Assembly (NCBI GenBank): GCA_964443275.1
Contig: CAYUCE010000047.1
Location: 1 to 14,448 of the forward strand
Origin: CAYUCE01 sp964443275
Lineage (GTDB): Bacteria > Bipolaricaulota > Bipolaricaulia > CAYUCE01
Length of the DNA stretch: 14,448 nt
Direction: 5' to 3'
Shown piece by piece: positions 6,969 to 13,758 of this stretch. The notes below the pieces were generated by a model. It had not been told where the DNA came from. It saw only the letters and a list, made by a program, of their open reading frames with translations, and did not search any database. The position numbers and the translations under genes were made by a program. Every line of letters begins with the position of its first letter. The first letter of the stretch is position 1.

Positions 6969-7679
6969 TTATTGCTCAAGATGCTCTCTCAGTTCGTCAA
7001 AATGATTTAACATCATTTTGACAGCCTTTTCTTGATTACGCTCTTTAATAACTTCAAGTATCTTCTGATGATTTTCAAAAGATTCTTTTATATTCCCTTC
7101 TCCTTCTAAATAGTACTTTTGCTTTATCCCTTGCCACAATCTTTGTTTCATGACATTTACAAGGGTAAGAATTGTCTGTTTGATGAAGGGGTTATGAGTA
7201 GCTTCACCTATAGATAGATGAAAGTCCCGATCTGACTTAAAATATTTGTTATAATCTTGCTCTTCTACAGCATTTTGCATCTGTTTTAAGTATTTCTCCA
7301 TCCTTTTAATATCCTCAGCGGTAGCATTTTGTACAGCGATTTTGACGATTCCACATTCTATTCCTTCCCTAGCCTCCCAAACAGCATAAGGATCTTCGTC
7401 TTGTTCCAAGATTTCCAAAGCTTGAGACTCCATGCTTGACCAGCTTCCTGAGTCCTTTATATAAGTTCCATCTCCTGATCTTGACTCAATAATTCCGGCA
7501 ATCTGGAGAGCACTAAAAGCCTCGCGAACAGATGGTCTGCTTACACCCATCTTTTCTGCAATCTCGCGTTCGGCGGGAAGTTTCTGCCCAATACTGTATT
7601 CCCCGTCACGTATTGCTCCTACGATCTGCTCAATTATATATGCACTTTTTTTCTTGGTTTCTATCTTCTCAAATGGCAT
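6969..7679 (-). CDS. GntR family transcriptional regulator, FadR subfamily (FCD domain)
   Basis: This DNA-binding regulator (236 aa) probably controls the catabolic operon it heads. The winged helix-turn-helix spans about 10-75, with IGQKLPAEREIAEKMGVSRPSVREAFSAL typical of the subfamily. The ligand domain (about 90-228) is FCD. Asp150, His154 (DRDFH), His204 (FENH) and His226 (LNHF) have the spacing of the metal site seen in many FCD regulators, which usually sense small carboxylic acids. The start ATG has only a weak ribosome binding site (GTAGAG). A good promoter lies about 75-110 nt upstream with a FadR-type palindrome just past its start, so autorepression is likely. The DapA-family gene follows after 33 nt. 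A carboxylate effector such as a sugar acid is inferred from the domain, not shown. Confidence 0.93.
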   Translation of the reverse strand: MPFEKIETKKKSAYIIEQIVGAIRDGEYSIGQKLPAEREIAEKMGVSRPSVREAFSALQIAGIIESRSGDGTYIKDSGSWSSMESQALEILEQDEDPYAVWEAREGIECGIVKIAVQNATAEDIKRMEKYLKQMQNAVEEQDYNKYFKSDRDFHLSIGEATHNPFIKQTILTLVNVMKQRLWQGIKQKYYLEGEGNIKESFENHQKILEVIKERNQEKAVKMMLNHFDELREHLEQ

Positions 7680-7737
7680 TTATTCTCTACTCACAATATA
7701 CCTTAATAATCTGACTGTATTTCCATTTGTCTGTCAA

Positions 7738-7750
7738 GCGGTTTTACCAA
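7738..7750. promoter_or_regulatory. probable GntR/FadR-type operator
   Basis: GCGGTTTTACCAA holds GGT-TTT-ACC (7740-7748), matching the GGT-NNN-ACC palindrome known for FadR-subfamily regulators. It lies about 7-15 nt past the predicted start of transcription, where a bound repressor would block the polymerase. The regulator encoded 60 nt downstream is the obvious candidate. Confidence 0.65.
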
Positions 7751-7761
7751 TTTCGAAAAAA

Positions 7762-7790
7762 ATAATAATACAAAAATCTCATTTTGTCAA
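7762..7790 (-). promoter_or_regulatory. sigma-A promoter of the catabolic operon
   Basis: On the minus strand TTGACA (7785-7790) is followed by exactly 17 nt and TATTAT (7762-7767): a perfect -35 and a 5/6 -10. The start of transcription should be near 7755, giving a leader of about 75 nt before the regulator ATG. It is the best promoter match found in the window and drives the regulator and probably the following metabolic and transport genes. Confidence 0.75.
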
Positions 7791-7836
7791 ATTCAGGCTA
7801 GGATTATTTTAGAGTGAAGCTCAGTTAGGGAAAGGG

Positions 7837-8772
7837 TTAGCTGGTTTTCCGGTTGTTTTTATTGTAAACTTCATCATTGAGTAAGTATTTTGGCTTCTCA
7901 CCTTGCAGGGCTTTAAGAACATTTTGGGCAGCTTGACTGAACATTCCTTCTACTCCGGTTTTTGTGTTGCTTGCTTGATGGGGGGTAAGCACAACATTCT
8001 CCATTTTAAGTAGGGGATTGTCTTGTTCAGGGGGTTCTTCTTCAAATACATCCAGCCCCGCTTTGGCTATTTTGCTGGCCCGGAGGGCATCAATTAAAGC
8101 TTCTTCATCCATTATTGGGCCCCGTCCGGTGTTGATGATAACTGCCGATCTTTTCATCATGTCCAGCTCTTGTTTACCAATTAAGTGATGTGTTTCCTCG
8201 GTTAGTGGGGCGTTTATGGAGACTATATCCGATTCTTTAAGTAGTGTATCCAAATTTGCCGATTTTCCACCGGCTTTTAGTATCCTTTCCTCATTCACGT
8301 AGGGATCATAGGCTAAAACGCGCATGTTAAATGCATCCTTGGCTTTCTTGGCTACCAGGTAACCTATCCTACCCAGTCCAATTTGCCCCAGGGTCTTGCA
8401 CCAAAGTTCAGTTCCGCGATATCTTTCCCATTTCCATATACCGTTTCTTACTTCCTTATCTGCTAGAGGGAGATTTTTAGCGGTAGCCAACATTAGTAAA
8501 ATAGTGTGCTCGGCTACTGATTCGGCCATTACTCCCGGGGTGTTGGTCACCATTATCCCGTATTTAGTGGCAGCTTTGAGGTCGATATTGTCATAGCCTA
8601 TCCCCATCCTGGATATGATTTTTAGTCTGTGGTGGGCTCGGTTGAAAAATTCCTCATCATATTGAATTCGCGCACCCACTAGAATAGCGTCATATTTCCC
8701 ATTCTCAACTTCATTTAGAAGTAACCTTCTATCAATTGCATCTTTAACTTCAACAGTCCCAATCTTCTCCAA
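7837..8772 (-). CDS. D-isomer-specific 2-hydroxyacid dehydrogenase
   Basis: This is an NAD(P)-linked dehydrogenase interconverting 2-oxo and D-2-hydroxy acids (phosphoglycerate dehydrogenase/glyoxylate reductase family). With the TTG start at 8770-8772 it has 311 aa. The nucleotide-binding motif is GLGRIG (132-137), with Asp156 ending the second strand. The catalytic residues are Arg217 (NTGRG), Glu246 (FEEEPP) and His265 (LTPHQAS). The frame stays open upstream of the TTG to about 8847, and the extra codons read FKILFTLRPIERAVLILEKI, which is the family's expected first strand. The true start therefore probably lies further out, yet no ATG, GTG or TTG exists there. It follows the HpcH-type aldolase and probably acts on an oxoacid from the same pathway. 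The exact substrate is unknown. Confidence 0.9.
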   Translation of the reverse strand: MEKIGTVEVKDAIDRRLLLNEVENGKYDAILVGARIQYDEEFFNRAHHRLKIISRMGIGYDNIDLKAATKYGIMVTNTPGVMAESVAEHTILLMLATAKNLPLADKEVRNGIWKWERYRGTELWCKTLGQIGLGRIGYLVAKKAKDAFNMRVLAYDPYVNEERILKAGGKSANLDTLLKESDIVSINAPLTEETHHLIGKQELDMMKRSAVIINTGRGPIMDEEALIDALRASKIAKAGLDVFEEEPPEQDNPLLKMENVVLTPHQASNTKTGVEGMFSQAAQNVLKALQGEKPKYLLNDEVYNKNNRKTS

Positions 8773-8857
8773 AATTAGGACTGCCCTCTCAATAGGGCGG
8801 AGGGTGAACAGGATTTTAAATCTGTCTTTGAGTATAGCTAAAAAAATTACCCCTCCC

Positions 8858-9646
8858 TTAGTCGGTCACTATTGCCCCCAGCCGAGCTGCGTTTTTCTTC
8901 AACCAATCATGTAAGATTACTATATCAATTCCTAAATTGAAGTGACGTACACCTAGGTCAAGATATTCTTCTGCTTCCCCAGGATGATTTATTTCCACTC
9001 TAGGAGCCACCCCCGCCTTTAGGGCGCTTTGAATCATTTTCCGCTCGGCTTTCTTCACTTTGGGACCGTTAGTTTGCCCCGGGGTGCCGATACTCATAGC
9101 GTAGTCACAGGGCCCGAATTGAACCATGTCTATACCCTCTACAGCCAGGATTTCTTCTAAATTTTCAACGGCCGGTTTTTTCTCTATCATCAGTGCTACC
9201 ACCGCCTGATCCATGGCCTCTACATACTCTACAGATCCGGGTTCTATCAGATAACCTACGTTTCTTCTCATAGCACAGGGGTTGGTTCCTTTCGTTTTTG
9301 GGGTCTCTGCTCTAACTGCCTTCACACATTCTCTAGCGTCTTCCACGGTTCGGATATCGGTAAATAGCAGGTTTTGGATACCGGAGCCCAGCGCTCTCTG
9401 TGCCAGGAAGGTTTTAGCGGAGCTATCCATCTTGATCATGGTGGATAATCCGACCAGTTCACTAGCTCGGGCCATATTATCTAAATCGTATAAATCATAG
9501 GGTGCATATTCGCCCGAAAATTCCACATAGTCCAAAGCACCCGTTTTACCTATAACTTCGATTATTCCCGGCCAGGTATTTAGGATACGGGTTCCGATGG
9601 TGGGCTCATCATCCTTAAGCTTCTCATATAACCTGTTAGCCCTCAA
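8858..9646 (-). CDS. HpcH/HpaI aldolase family protein
   Basis: This is a class II, metal-dependent pyruvate aldolase-type protein (262 aa, usual length), a family that splits 4-hydroxy-2-oxo acids such as 2-keto-3-deoxy sugar acids. The metal ligands fit: Glu155 (LMIEKKPAVENL) and Asp181 (FGPCDYAMSIG). Two residues differ from the E. coli HpaI active site. The catalytic His of GEHAP is Tyr47 (GEYAP), and the Arg on the next strand is Lys72 (TMIKMD). I recall the EYAP form as a feature of one branch of the family, but could not check. The TTG start (9644-9646) has GGGAGG 7 nt upstream. The dehydrogenase follows directly, and GGGAGGGG after this gene's stop is its likely ribosome binding site. 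The two probably form one unit. Confidence 0.9.
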   Translation of the reverse strand: MRANRLYEKLKDDEPTIGTRILNTWPGIIEVIGKTGALDYVEFSGEYAPYDLYDLDNMARASELVGLSTMIKMDSSAKTFLAQRALGSGIQNLLFTDIRTVEDARECVKAVRAETPKTKGTNPCAMRRNVGYLIEPGSVEYVEAMDQAVVALMIEKKPAVENLEEILAVEGIDMVQFGPCDYAMSIGTPGQTNGPKVKKAERKMIQSALKAGVAPRVEINHPGEAEEYLDLGVRHFNLGIDIVILHDWLKKNAARLGAIVTD

Positions 9647-9715
9647 AAATCCACCTCCCTTCTAGGTAAGTTTGTTTATTTAATTAACATCTCCTGGGTA
9701 TCCTTTTAATCTAGC

Positions 9716-10558
9716 TTATCTTAAGTTTTTAATTATCCTTATACTAAAAATCCCCGAAAGTATTCCTATTAAGACTCCGAAAATACTTACCCGGAGGCTC
9801 AAGCCCAAAATTAGTGATGGGTTTAAAAGGGCGGGCAGGATGTTTCCCGCCTGATAGGGATGTCCAATGGCCCAATTATGGAACAGATAAATTACGGCTA
9901 CCGTGATTAGGCCTCCAAGCAATCCGGCAAGGGTGGTAGTTATAAAGAATGGAACGTAGGCGAACCGCCGTTCGGCACCAGAGTAGTGTAGTGCCTCAAG
10001 CTCCCCTACCCATCCCTGAACTGTTCTTTTAACTAAGCTTCTGAGCAAGAGAAAAGTAAGAATCAAAAAAAAGGCCAAGATCAGGTAAGCCCCGATTTTA
10101 GTTTGAGAATTTAAGGTAAGGACCTTATCTACAAACCCTTCCTGGTGAGATTTCACACCCACAATTTCGTCCATCCCTTCTAACTTTGAGGTTACCTGCT
10201 CAAGCAAGTCAGGATTACTGACTACTACCCTAAAGTAATCGGAATCAAGGTCATTCTGTGAAAACTTTAGGTTCCGTTCTGTCTCTTCGGCGAAGATGAA
10301 TTCCACTTCCGATATTTCCGCCCATCCTCTTATGGACCGATAGACATCGTTTATTTCACCTTGACCCGCCCCGTTTTCTAAAATGGCTAAAACCTCCGTT
10401 TTTTCAACATAATTTGGGTTGTTTCCCAACAATTGGTAAAAAGCTAGTAAGCCTAAGAATATAAATATAGCTGCCACTGAAGCGGCGAAAAAGGTTAAGG
10501 CCTTATTGTTAAGGGATAGAATAAGCTCCTTAAAAAGATAAAGAATTGAACTGATCAA
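9716..10558 (-). CDS. ftsX: Cell division protein FtsX (permease-like)
   Basis: This is the membrane partner of FtsE in the complex that switches on peptidoglycan hydrolases at division or during wall growth (280 aa). It has the expected topology: a short N-terminal tail, TM1 at about 21-45, an extracytoplasmic domain at about 46-150, and TM2 to TM4 at about 155-173, 203-230 and 248-275. The start is a TTG whose last bases overlap the ftsE stop (TTGA), with GGAGG 7 nt upstream inside ftsE, so translation is coupled. The cognate hydrolase or activator (PcsB-, CwlO- or EnvC-like) is not in the window. Identification rests on topology and the tight pairing with the ATPase gene as much as on residues, because FtsX is poorly conserved. 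Confidence 0.9.
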   Translation of the reverse strand: MISSILYLFKELILSLNNKALTFFAASVAAIFIFLGLLAFYQLLGNNPNYVEKTEVLAILENGAGQGEINDVYRSIRGWAEISEVEFIFAEETERNLKFSQNDLDSDYFRVVVSNPDLLEQVTSKLEGMDEIVGVKSHQEGFVDKVLTLNSQTKIGAYLILAFFLILTFLLLRSLVKRTVQGWVGELEALHYSGAERRFAYVPFFITTTLAGLLGGLITVAVIYLFHNWAIGHPYQAGNILPALLNPSLILGLSLRVSIFGVLIGILSGIFSIRIIKNLR

Positions 10559-11229
10559 TTTTCTTCCTCCACTACTTTTCCCTCCCGCAAAAAGATCCTT
10601 CGGGCCTGGGAATTTTCGTTAAAATCAAGGGCACGGGCAGTAGCAAGCAAGGTAACTTGTTTACGCTCATGGGCTCTGTTAATCGCCTCAGAGACTTCCA
10701 CCTTGGATTCTTGGTCAAGCTCAAAAAAAGGCCCGTCGCACAACAAAAGTACCGGATCTTTTGAGATCCCGCAAGCAATGGATAATTTCCTGATTTCGGC
10801 CGAGGATAGATTGTTTAAGGATAAGTCCTTAACATCCCATAAGCTAACGGCTTTCAGGGCTTCTTCTGACTTTCTTCTGGCCTCCTTTAAGGGTTGTTGG
10901 AGACTTCTCAAGATGAAAATGATATTTTCATAGACGGTTTTTCGCATGATCAGGGTTGGATTTTGAGGAGCCATACCGATTCTCCTCCTGAGTTTTTTAA
11001 GTTTCACGTTGCCTATCCGGGTCACGTTTAAGCCATCTACCAAAATCTGCCCTTGATCGGGTCTCAATTCACCATAAATAAGCTTCACTAGGAGTGTCTT
11101 ACCAGCTCCGGGTGCTCCAATCAAGAATGCCAATTCCCCTCGATCGATTCTTAAGGTAATATCTTCTAATATTCTTCTTCCCTCCGGCGTATAAAAGCTA
11201 AGTTCGGAGATTTGTATCATCCGGGACAT
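10555..11229 (-). CDS. ftsE: FtsE-like ABC protein with altered ATPase motifs
   Basis: This is the nucleotide-binding subunit of FtsEX (224 aa, normal length). Walker A is intact (GAPGAGKT, 38-45), as is the Q-loop (MAPQN, Gln89). The other motifs are degraded. The signature reads LSSAE (141-145) instead of LSGGE. Walker B reads LLLCDGP (161-167), where Gly166 replaces the catalytic glutamate of DEP. The H-loop reads ATAR with Ala198 in place of histidine (normally ATHD). I checked the codons: GAC GGG CCT at Walker B and ACT GCC CGT at the H-loop. The protein should bind ATP but hydrolyse it poorly or not at all. Codon use and length look normal and ftsX is intact, so this is not ordinary gene decay. 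The ribosome binding site of the ATG at 11227-11229 is weak (GAG). Confidence 0.88.
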   Translation of the reverse strand: MSRMIQISELSFYTPEGRRILEDITLRIDRGELAFLIGAPGAGKTLLVKLIYGELRPDQGQILVDGLNVTRIGNVKLKKLRRRIGMAPQNPTLIMRKTVYENIIFILRSLQQPLKEARRKSEEALKAVSLWDVKDLSLNNLSSAEIRKLSIACGISKDPVLLLCDGPFFELDQESKVEVSEAINRAHERKQVTLLATARALDFNENSQARRIFLREGKVVEEEN

Positions 11230-11255
11230 TAAACTTTCTCAACCTTCTTTTCTAT

Positions 11256-11286
11256 GCTTCTACGAAGCAGAGAGCTTCGAAGAAGC
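11256..11286. repeat. inverted repeat (hairpin) between prmC and ftsE
   Basis: GCTTCTACGAAGC (11256-11268) and GCTTCGAAGAAGC (11274-11286) pair over 12 of 13 positions, with one central mismatch and a 5-nt loop. Each arm is itself self-complementary (GCTTC/GAAGC). It sits in the 80-nt gap within the prmC-ftsE-ftsX row. No U run follows on either strand, so it is not a simple terminator; an RNA processing site or an extragenic palindromic repeat is possible. Confidence 0.6.
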
Positions 11287-11309
11287 GAAGTACGAATAAT
11301 CAAAGTATG

Positions 11310-12164
11310 TTAAGCAGGTCTTACCCGCAGGATTCTGCATTTTCCGTTCAAATCCCTTATAAATTTAACTTCCCTTTTATTAAGTGAGGAATTGGCTATT
11401 ATGTCCATGACATCCTCAGAATGATTGTGCCCGATTTCCATCCATAATTCGCCGCTATCTTTTAGATGATCAGAACTTGAGTTTATGAGTTTTTTGATTT
11501 CCTCTAGTCCCTTCCTACCTCCGTTTAGGGATTTAAGTGGCTCGTTTTCTTTGACCTCATCCGGCAACCTATCCATCTCCTCCCAGCTTACGTAGGGTGG
11601 ATTGGAGACTATCAAATCATATGATTCGCTAACTTGTGAAAACCAATCGGAGAGAAGAAATTTTATTCTGTCCTGAACTTTGTTTCGCTTTGCATTGTCC
11701 TGGGCTACATTCAAGGCTTTCTGGGAGATATCTAGGGCCGTCAGATGAGAGATATTTAGATATCTGGCCAAGGCGATAGCTATAGCTCCCGAACCGGTGC
11801 CCAGATCTAACACATTTAAAGCCTTGTCGTCTCGATTTTCAGATATAATTTTCTCCACCATCTCTTCGGTCTCCGGCCGCGGTATAAATACGTCCGTATC
11901 CACCTTTAACTCGCAACCTAAAAAGCTAACTTTGCCAATTAAATACTGGGTAGGAATCCCCCGTTTTCTCTTTTTTATAAGCTCTTTGCAGGCGGCCCTT
12001 TCCTCCTTATTAATTGGTCTATCCGGATAAAGATATAAATACAGCCTATCTACATCCAAAGAATGAGCAAGGAGCTTCTCAGCCGTCAGACGAGAATTAC
12101 TAATTCCGGCTTTGCGGAAATAATCTTTGGTCCAATCTAGAATCTTTCTAACTGTCCACTCCAC
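11310..12164 (-). CDS. prmC: Peptide chain release factor N5-glutamine methyltransferase PrmC
   Basis: This enzyme methylates the GGQ glutamine of release factors RF1 and RF2 using S-adenosylmethionine (284 aa, typical). The N-terminal helical substrate domain (1-85) is followed by FIPRPETE (93-100), the SAM-binding LDLGTGSGAIAIAL (119-132), the acidic LDIS (144-147) and the catalytic NPPY (188-191). The start is GTG (12162-12164), with a GAGGTGGGG stretch about 8-14 nt upstream and a strong promoter some 20 nt before the gene. The usual neighbour prfA is absent. Instead prmC leads a same-strand row with ftsE and ftsX, 80 nt away. Confidence 0.95.
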   Translation of the reverse strand: MEWTVRKILDWTKDYFRKAGISNSRLTAEKLLAHSLDVDRLYLYLYPDRPINKEERAACKELIKKRKRGIPTQYLIGKVSFLGCELKVDTDVFIPRPETEEMVEKIISENRDDKALNVLDLGTGSGAIAIALARYLNISHLTALDISQKALNVAQDNAKRNKVQDRIKFLLSDWFSQVSESYDLIVSNPPYVSWEEMDRLPDEVKENEPLKSLNGGRKGLEEIKKLINSSSDHLKDSGELWMEIGHNHSEDVMDIIANSSLNKREVKFIRDLNGKCRILRVRPA

Positions 12165-12189
12165 TTCTATTTCCCCACCTCATTTCCGG

Positions 12190-12218
12190 ATAATAGCAAG
12201 CTATTGTATCAACGTCAA
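12190..12218 (-). promoter_or_regulatory. prmC promoter (extended -10)
   Basis: On the minus strand TTGACG (12213-12218), a 17-nt spacer and TATTAT (12190-12195) form a near-consensus sigma-A promoter. TGC just before the -10 makes an extended -10 (TGCTATTAT). Transcription should start near 12183, about 20 nt before the GTG of prmC. Confidence 0.75.
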
Positions 12219-12262
12219 ATATCTGCTATTATTGGCAAGAAATGTTAAGCTATTTTATCAAC
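12198..12262. repeat. direct repeat pair in the divergent promoter region
   Basis: AAGCTATTGTATCAAC (12198-12213) and AAGCTATTTTATCAAC (12247-12262) match at 15 of 16 positions, 49 nt start to start. The first copy overlaps both divergent promoters; the second lies downstream of the plus-strand -10. Such a pair could bind a regulator in phase on the DNA, or it could be an old local duplication. Confidence 0.5.
12204..12232 (+). promoter_or_regulatory. yacL-like gene promoter (extended -10)
   Basis: On the plus strand TGCTATTAT (12224-12232) is an extended -10, with a weak -35 TTGTAT (12204-12209) 17 nt upstream. It mirrors the prmC promoter: the two -10s form a perfect 9-bp inverted repeat (12190-12198 and 12224-12232) and the -35s overlap back to back. 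A later alternative, TTGGCA (12232-12237) with TATCAA (12256-12261), is also possible. Confidence 0.5.
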
Positions 12263-12302
12263 AATAATCAATTCATAATTCATTTTTCGTGCGGTGGTTT
12301 AT

Positions 12303-13322
12303 ATGTTGGAGCAATTATTATTTTGTTTTTTCACCGTGGTGGGAGCTATAGCTTCGTTTTCCGGCGGACTCCTGCCTCCTTTGGGGGGCTTAACCGGCGA
12401 GCAGACCAGCTTGATAGGAGGGGCCGCAGGAGGCGCAATCATATCCCTTATCTTAATAGGCTTATCCAGAAAAATTGAAAATCAAATTTTACAAGGAGAA
12501 GGGGAAAAGTTATTACATGGAAGTGTCGCTTCCCTACTGGGGGCCTTGGTAGGGCTTTTTTTTTATCTCATCCTGGATTTACTATTCCCGGATAGTTCCC
12601 TGCTTCATCTTGGGCAAGGGGGAATTATACTCTTTCTCGCCCTGCTTGGATTCAAGGTTGGCCACAATCAAGGGGAGTCGATTTTTTCTTTCCAATACCT
12701 AAAAGGCTCTTCCCCGACTCGCATAAGCCCGAAGCTATTGGACACTTCGGTCATTATAGATGGACGCATCGGCGATCTGGTAAAATCGGGATTTATCGAG
12801 GGGACCATAATCATCCCCGAATTTATCTTGGATGAGCTTCACAACATTGCCGATTCCTCGGATAGCCTTCGTCGTCGAAAAGGCCGGCGAGGGTTAGATA
12901 TACTTAACCAGATGCGAAAGAGTAAAAAGGTAAAGGTAGAAACCATCAATAAGGACTATCCAGACGTGCAAGATGTAGATCGAAAGTTGATACAACTGGC
13001 CAAAGAATTGGGTGCTCAGCTTATAACCACGGATTACAATCTAAATAAAGTAGTAAAGGTGGAGAATTTATCAGTTTTGAATATAAATGAGCTGGCTAAC
13101 GCAGTAAAGCCAAAATTTATCCCCGGCCAAGAGTTGGAAGTGGAAGTTATTGAAAAGGGAGAAGAAATTGGTCAAGGAGTGGGATATTTAGATGACGGTA
13201 CCATGGTGGTGGTGGAAAACGGCCGCCGATTTATTGGTAAAAAAATCCCTGCTAAAGTGAAAAGTTCGCTCCAGACGGAGGCGGGCAAGATGTTGTTTGT
13301 AAAACCTAAAGGGGAAAGCTAA
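12303..13322 (+). CDS. yacL: PIN/TRAM domain membrane protein, YacL type
   Basis: This membrane-anchored, putative RNA-acting nuclease has 339 aa from the ATG at 12303. That start has GGTGG 5 nt upstream; a GTG at 12294 would add three residues but lacks a binding site. Numbered from the 12294 start, four membrane segments lie at about 4-24, 38-58, 76-98 and 105-123. The PIN domain (about 146-272) has its acidic residues Asp150 (LLDTS), Glu181 (LDEL), Asp229 (DVDRK) and Asp247 (TTDYN), and a C-terminal TRAM domain (about 275-338, GQGVGYLDDGTMVVVENG) follows. The acidic site is complete, so activity is plausible; RNA as substrate follows from PIN and TRAM families. It is divergent from prmC and probably co-transcribed with the cupin gene 64 nt later. 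Its cellular role is not settled. Confidence 0.93.
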   Translation: MLEQLLFCFFTVVGAIASFSGGLLPPLGGLTGEQTSLIGGAAGGAIISLILIGLSRKIENQILQGEGEKLLHGSVASLLGALVGLFFYLILDLLFPDSSLLHLGQGGIILFLALLGFKVGHNQGESIFSFQYLKGSSPTRISPKLLDTSVIIDGRIGDLVKSGFIEGTIIIPEFILDELHNIADSSDSLRRRKGRRGLDILNQMRKSKKVKVETINKDYPDVQDVDRKLIQLAKELGAQLITTDYNLNKVVKVENLSVLNINELANAVKPKFIPGQELEVEVIEKGEEIGQGVGYLDDGTMVVVENGRRFIGKKIPAKVKSSLQTEAGKMLFVKPKGES

Positions 13323-13386
13323 CCGTAAGGCAATCAAAAGGAGCGATACCATATTCCATTTAAACGACATTTAAAAGGAGTAAAAA

Positions 13387-13725
13387 ATGATTCATACAGG
13401 TAATTATAAACAGATAAAGCCAAAAGAGATGGAAAGTGAAGATGTAAGGGGGGTAAAAAAGCGGGTGTTGATAGGAAAAACGCAGAATGCTCCCCATTTT
13501 ATAATGCGCATGTTTTCTATTGAGAAGGGAGGGCACAGTCCCTATCATCAGCACTCCCATGAGCATGAAGTTTTTATCTTAAAGGGTAAAGGGATTGTAA
13601 AGGACAAAGAAGGCAGTCGGGAGGTAAAGGAGGGTGATTTTGTATACGTACCCCCAAATTGTGAGCATCAATTTTTAAACCCTCGTGGTGATTGTTTTGA
13701 ATTCTTGTGTCTGATACCTGCTTAA
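13387..13725 (+). CDS. Small single-domain cupin protein
   Basis: This is a 112-aa beta-barrel protein with a complete metal-binding cupin signature. Motif 1 is H54-Q-H56-x4-E61 (HQHSHEHEVFILKGKG), and motif 2 is GDFVYVPPNCEHQFLN with His94 and Asn98. An AAGGAG ribosome binding site lies 6 nt before the ATG, so the start is firm. Such small cupins range from isomerases and dioxygenases to sensors, and nothing here singles out one reaction. It sits between the YacL-like and CinA-like genes on the same strand with short gaps (64 and 33 nt), suggesting one transcript rather than a shared pathway. The histidine-rich motif (four His in seven residues) favours a bound divalent metal. Confidence 0.9.
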   Translation: MIHTGNYKQIKPKEMESEDVRGVKKRVLIGKTQNAPHFIMRMFSIEKGGHSPYHQHSHEHEVFILKGKGIVKDKEGSREVKEGDFVYVPPNCEHQFLNPRGDCFEFLCLIPA

Positions 13726-13758
13726 TTTTACCAAAGATCAAAAAGCGAAAATAAATCT

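Noticed and set aside
7732..7737. A second TTGACA on the minus strand downstream of the operon promoter
   Set aside because: The hexamer 17 nt further on is TCAGAT, only 3 of 6 matches to a -10, and a much better promoter lies just upstream.
13336..13343. An extra AAAAGGAG ahead of the cupin gene that might serve a leader peptide
   Set aside because: No ATG, GTG or TTG lies at a workable distance; the AAGGAG at 13375-13380 explains the cupin start.
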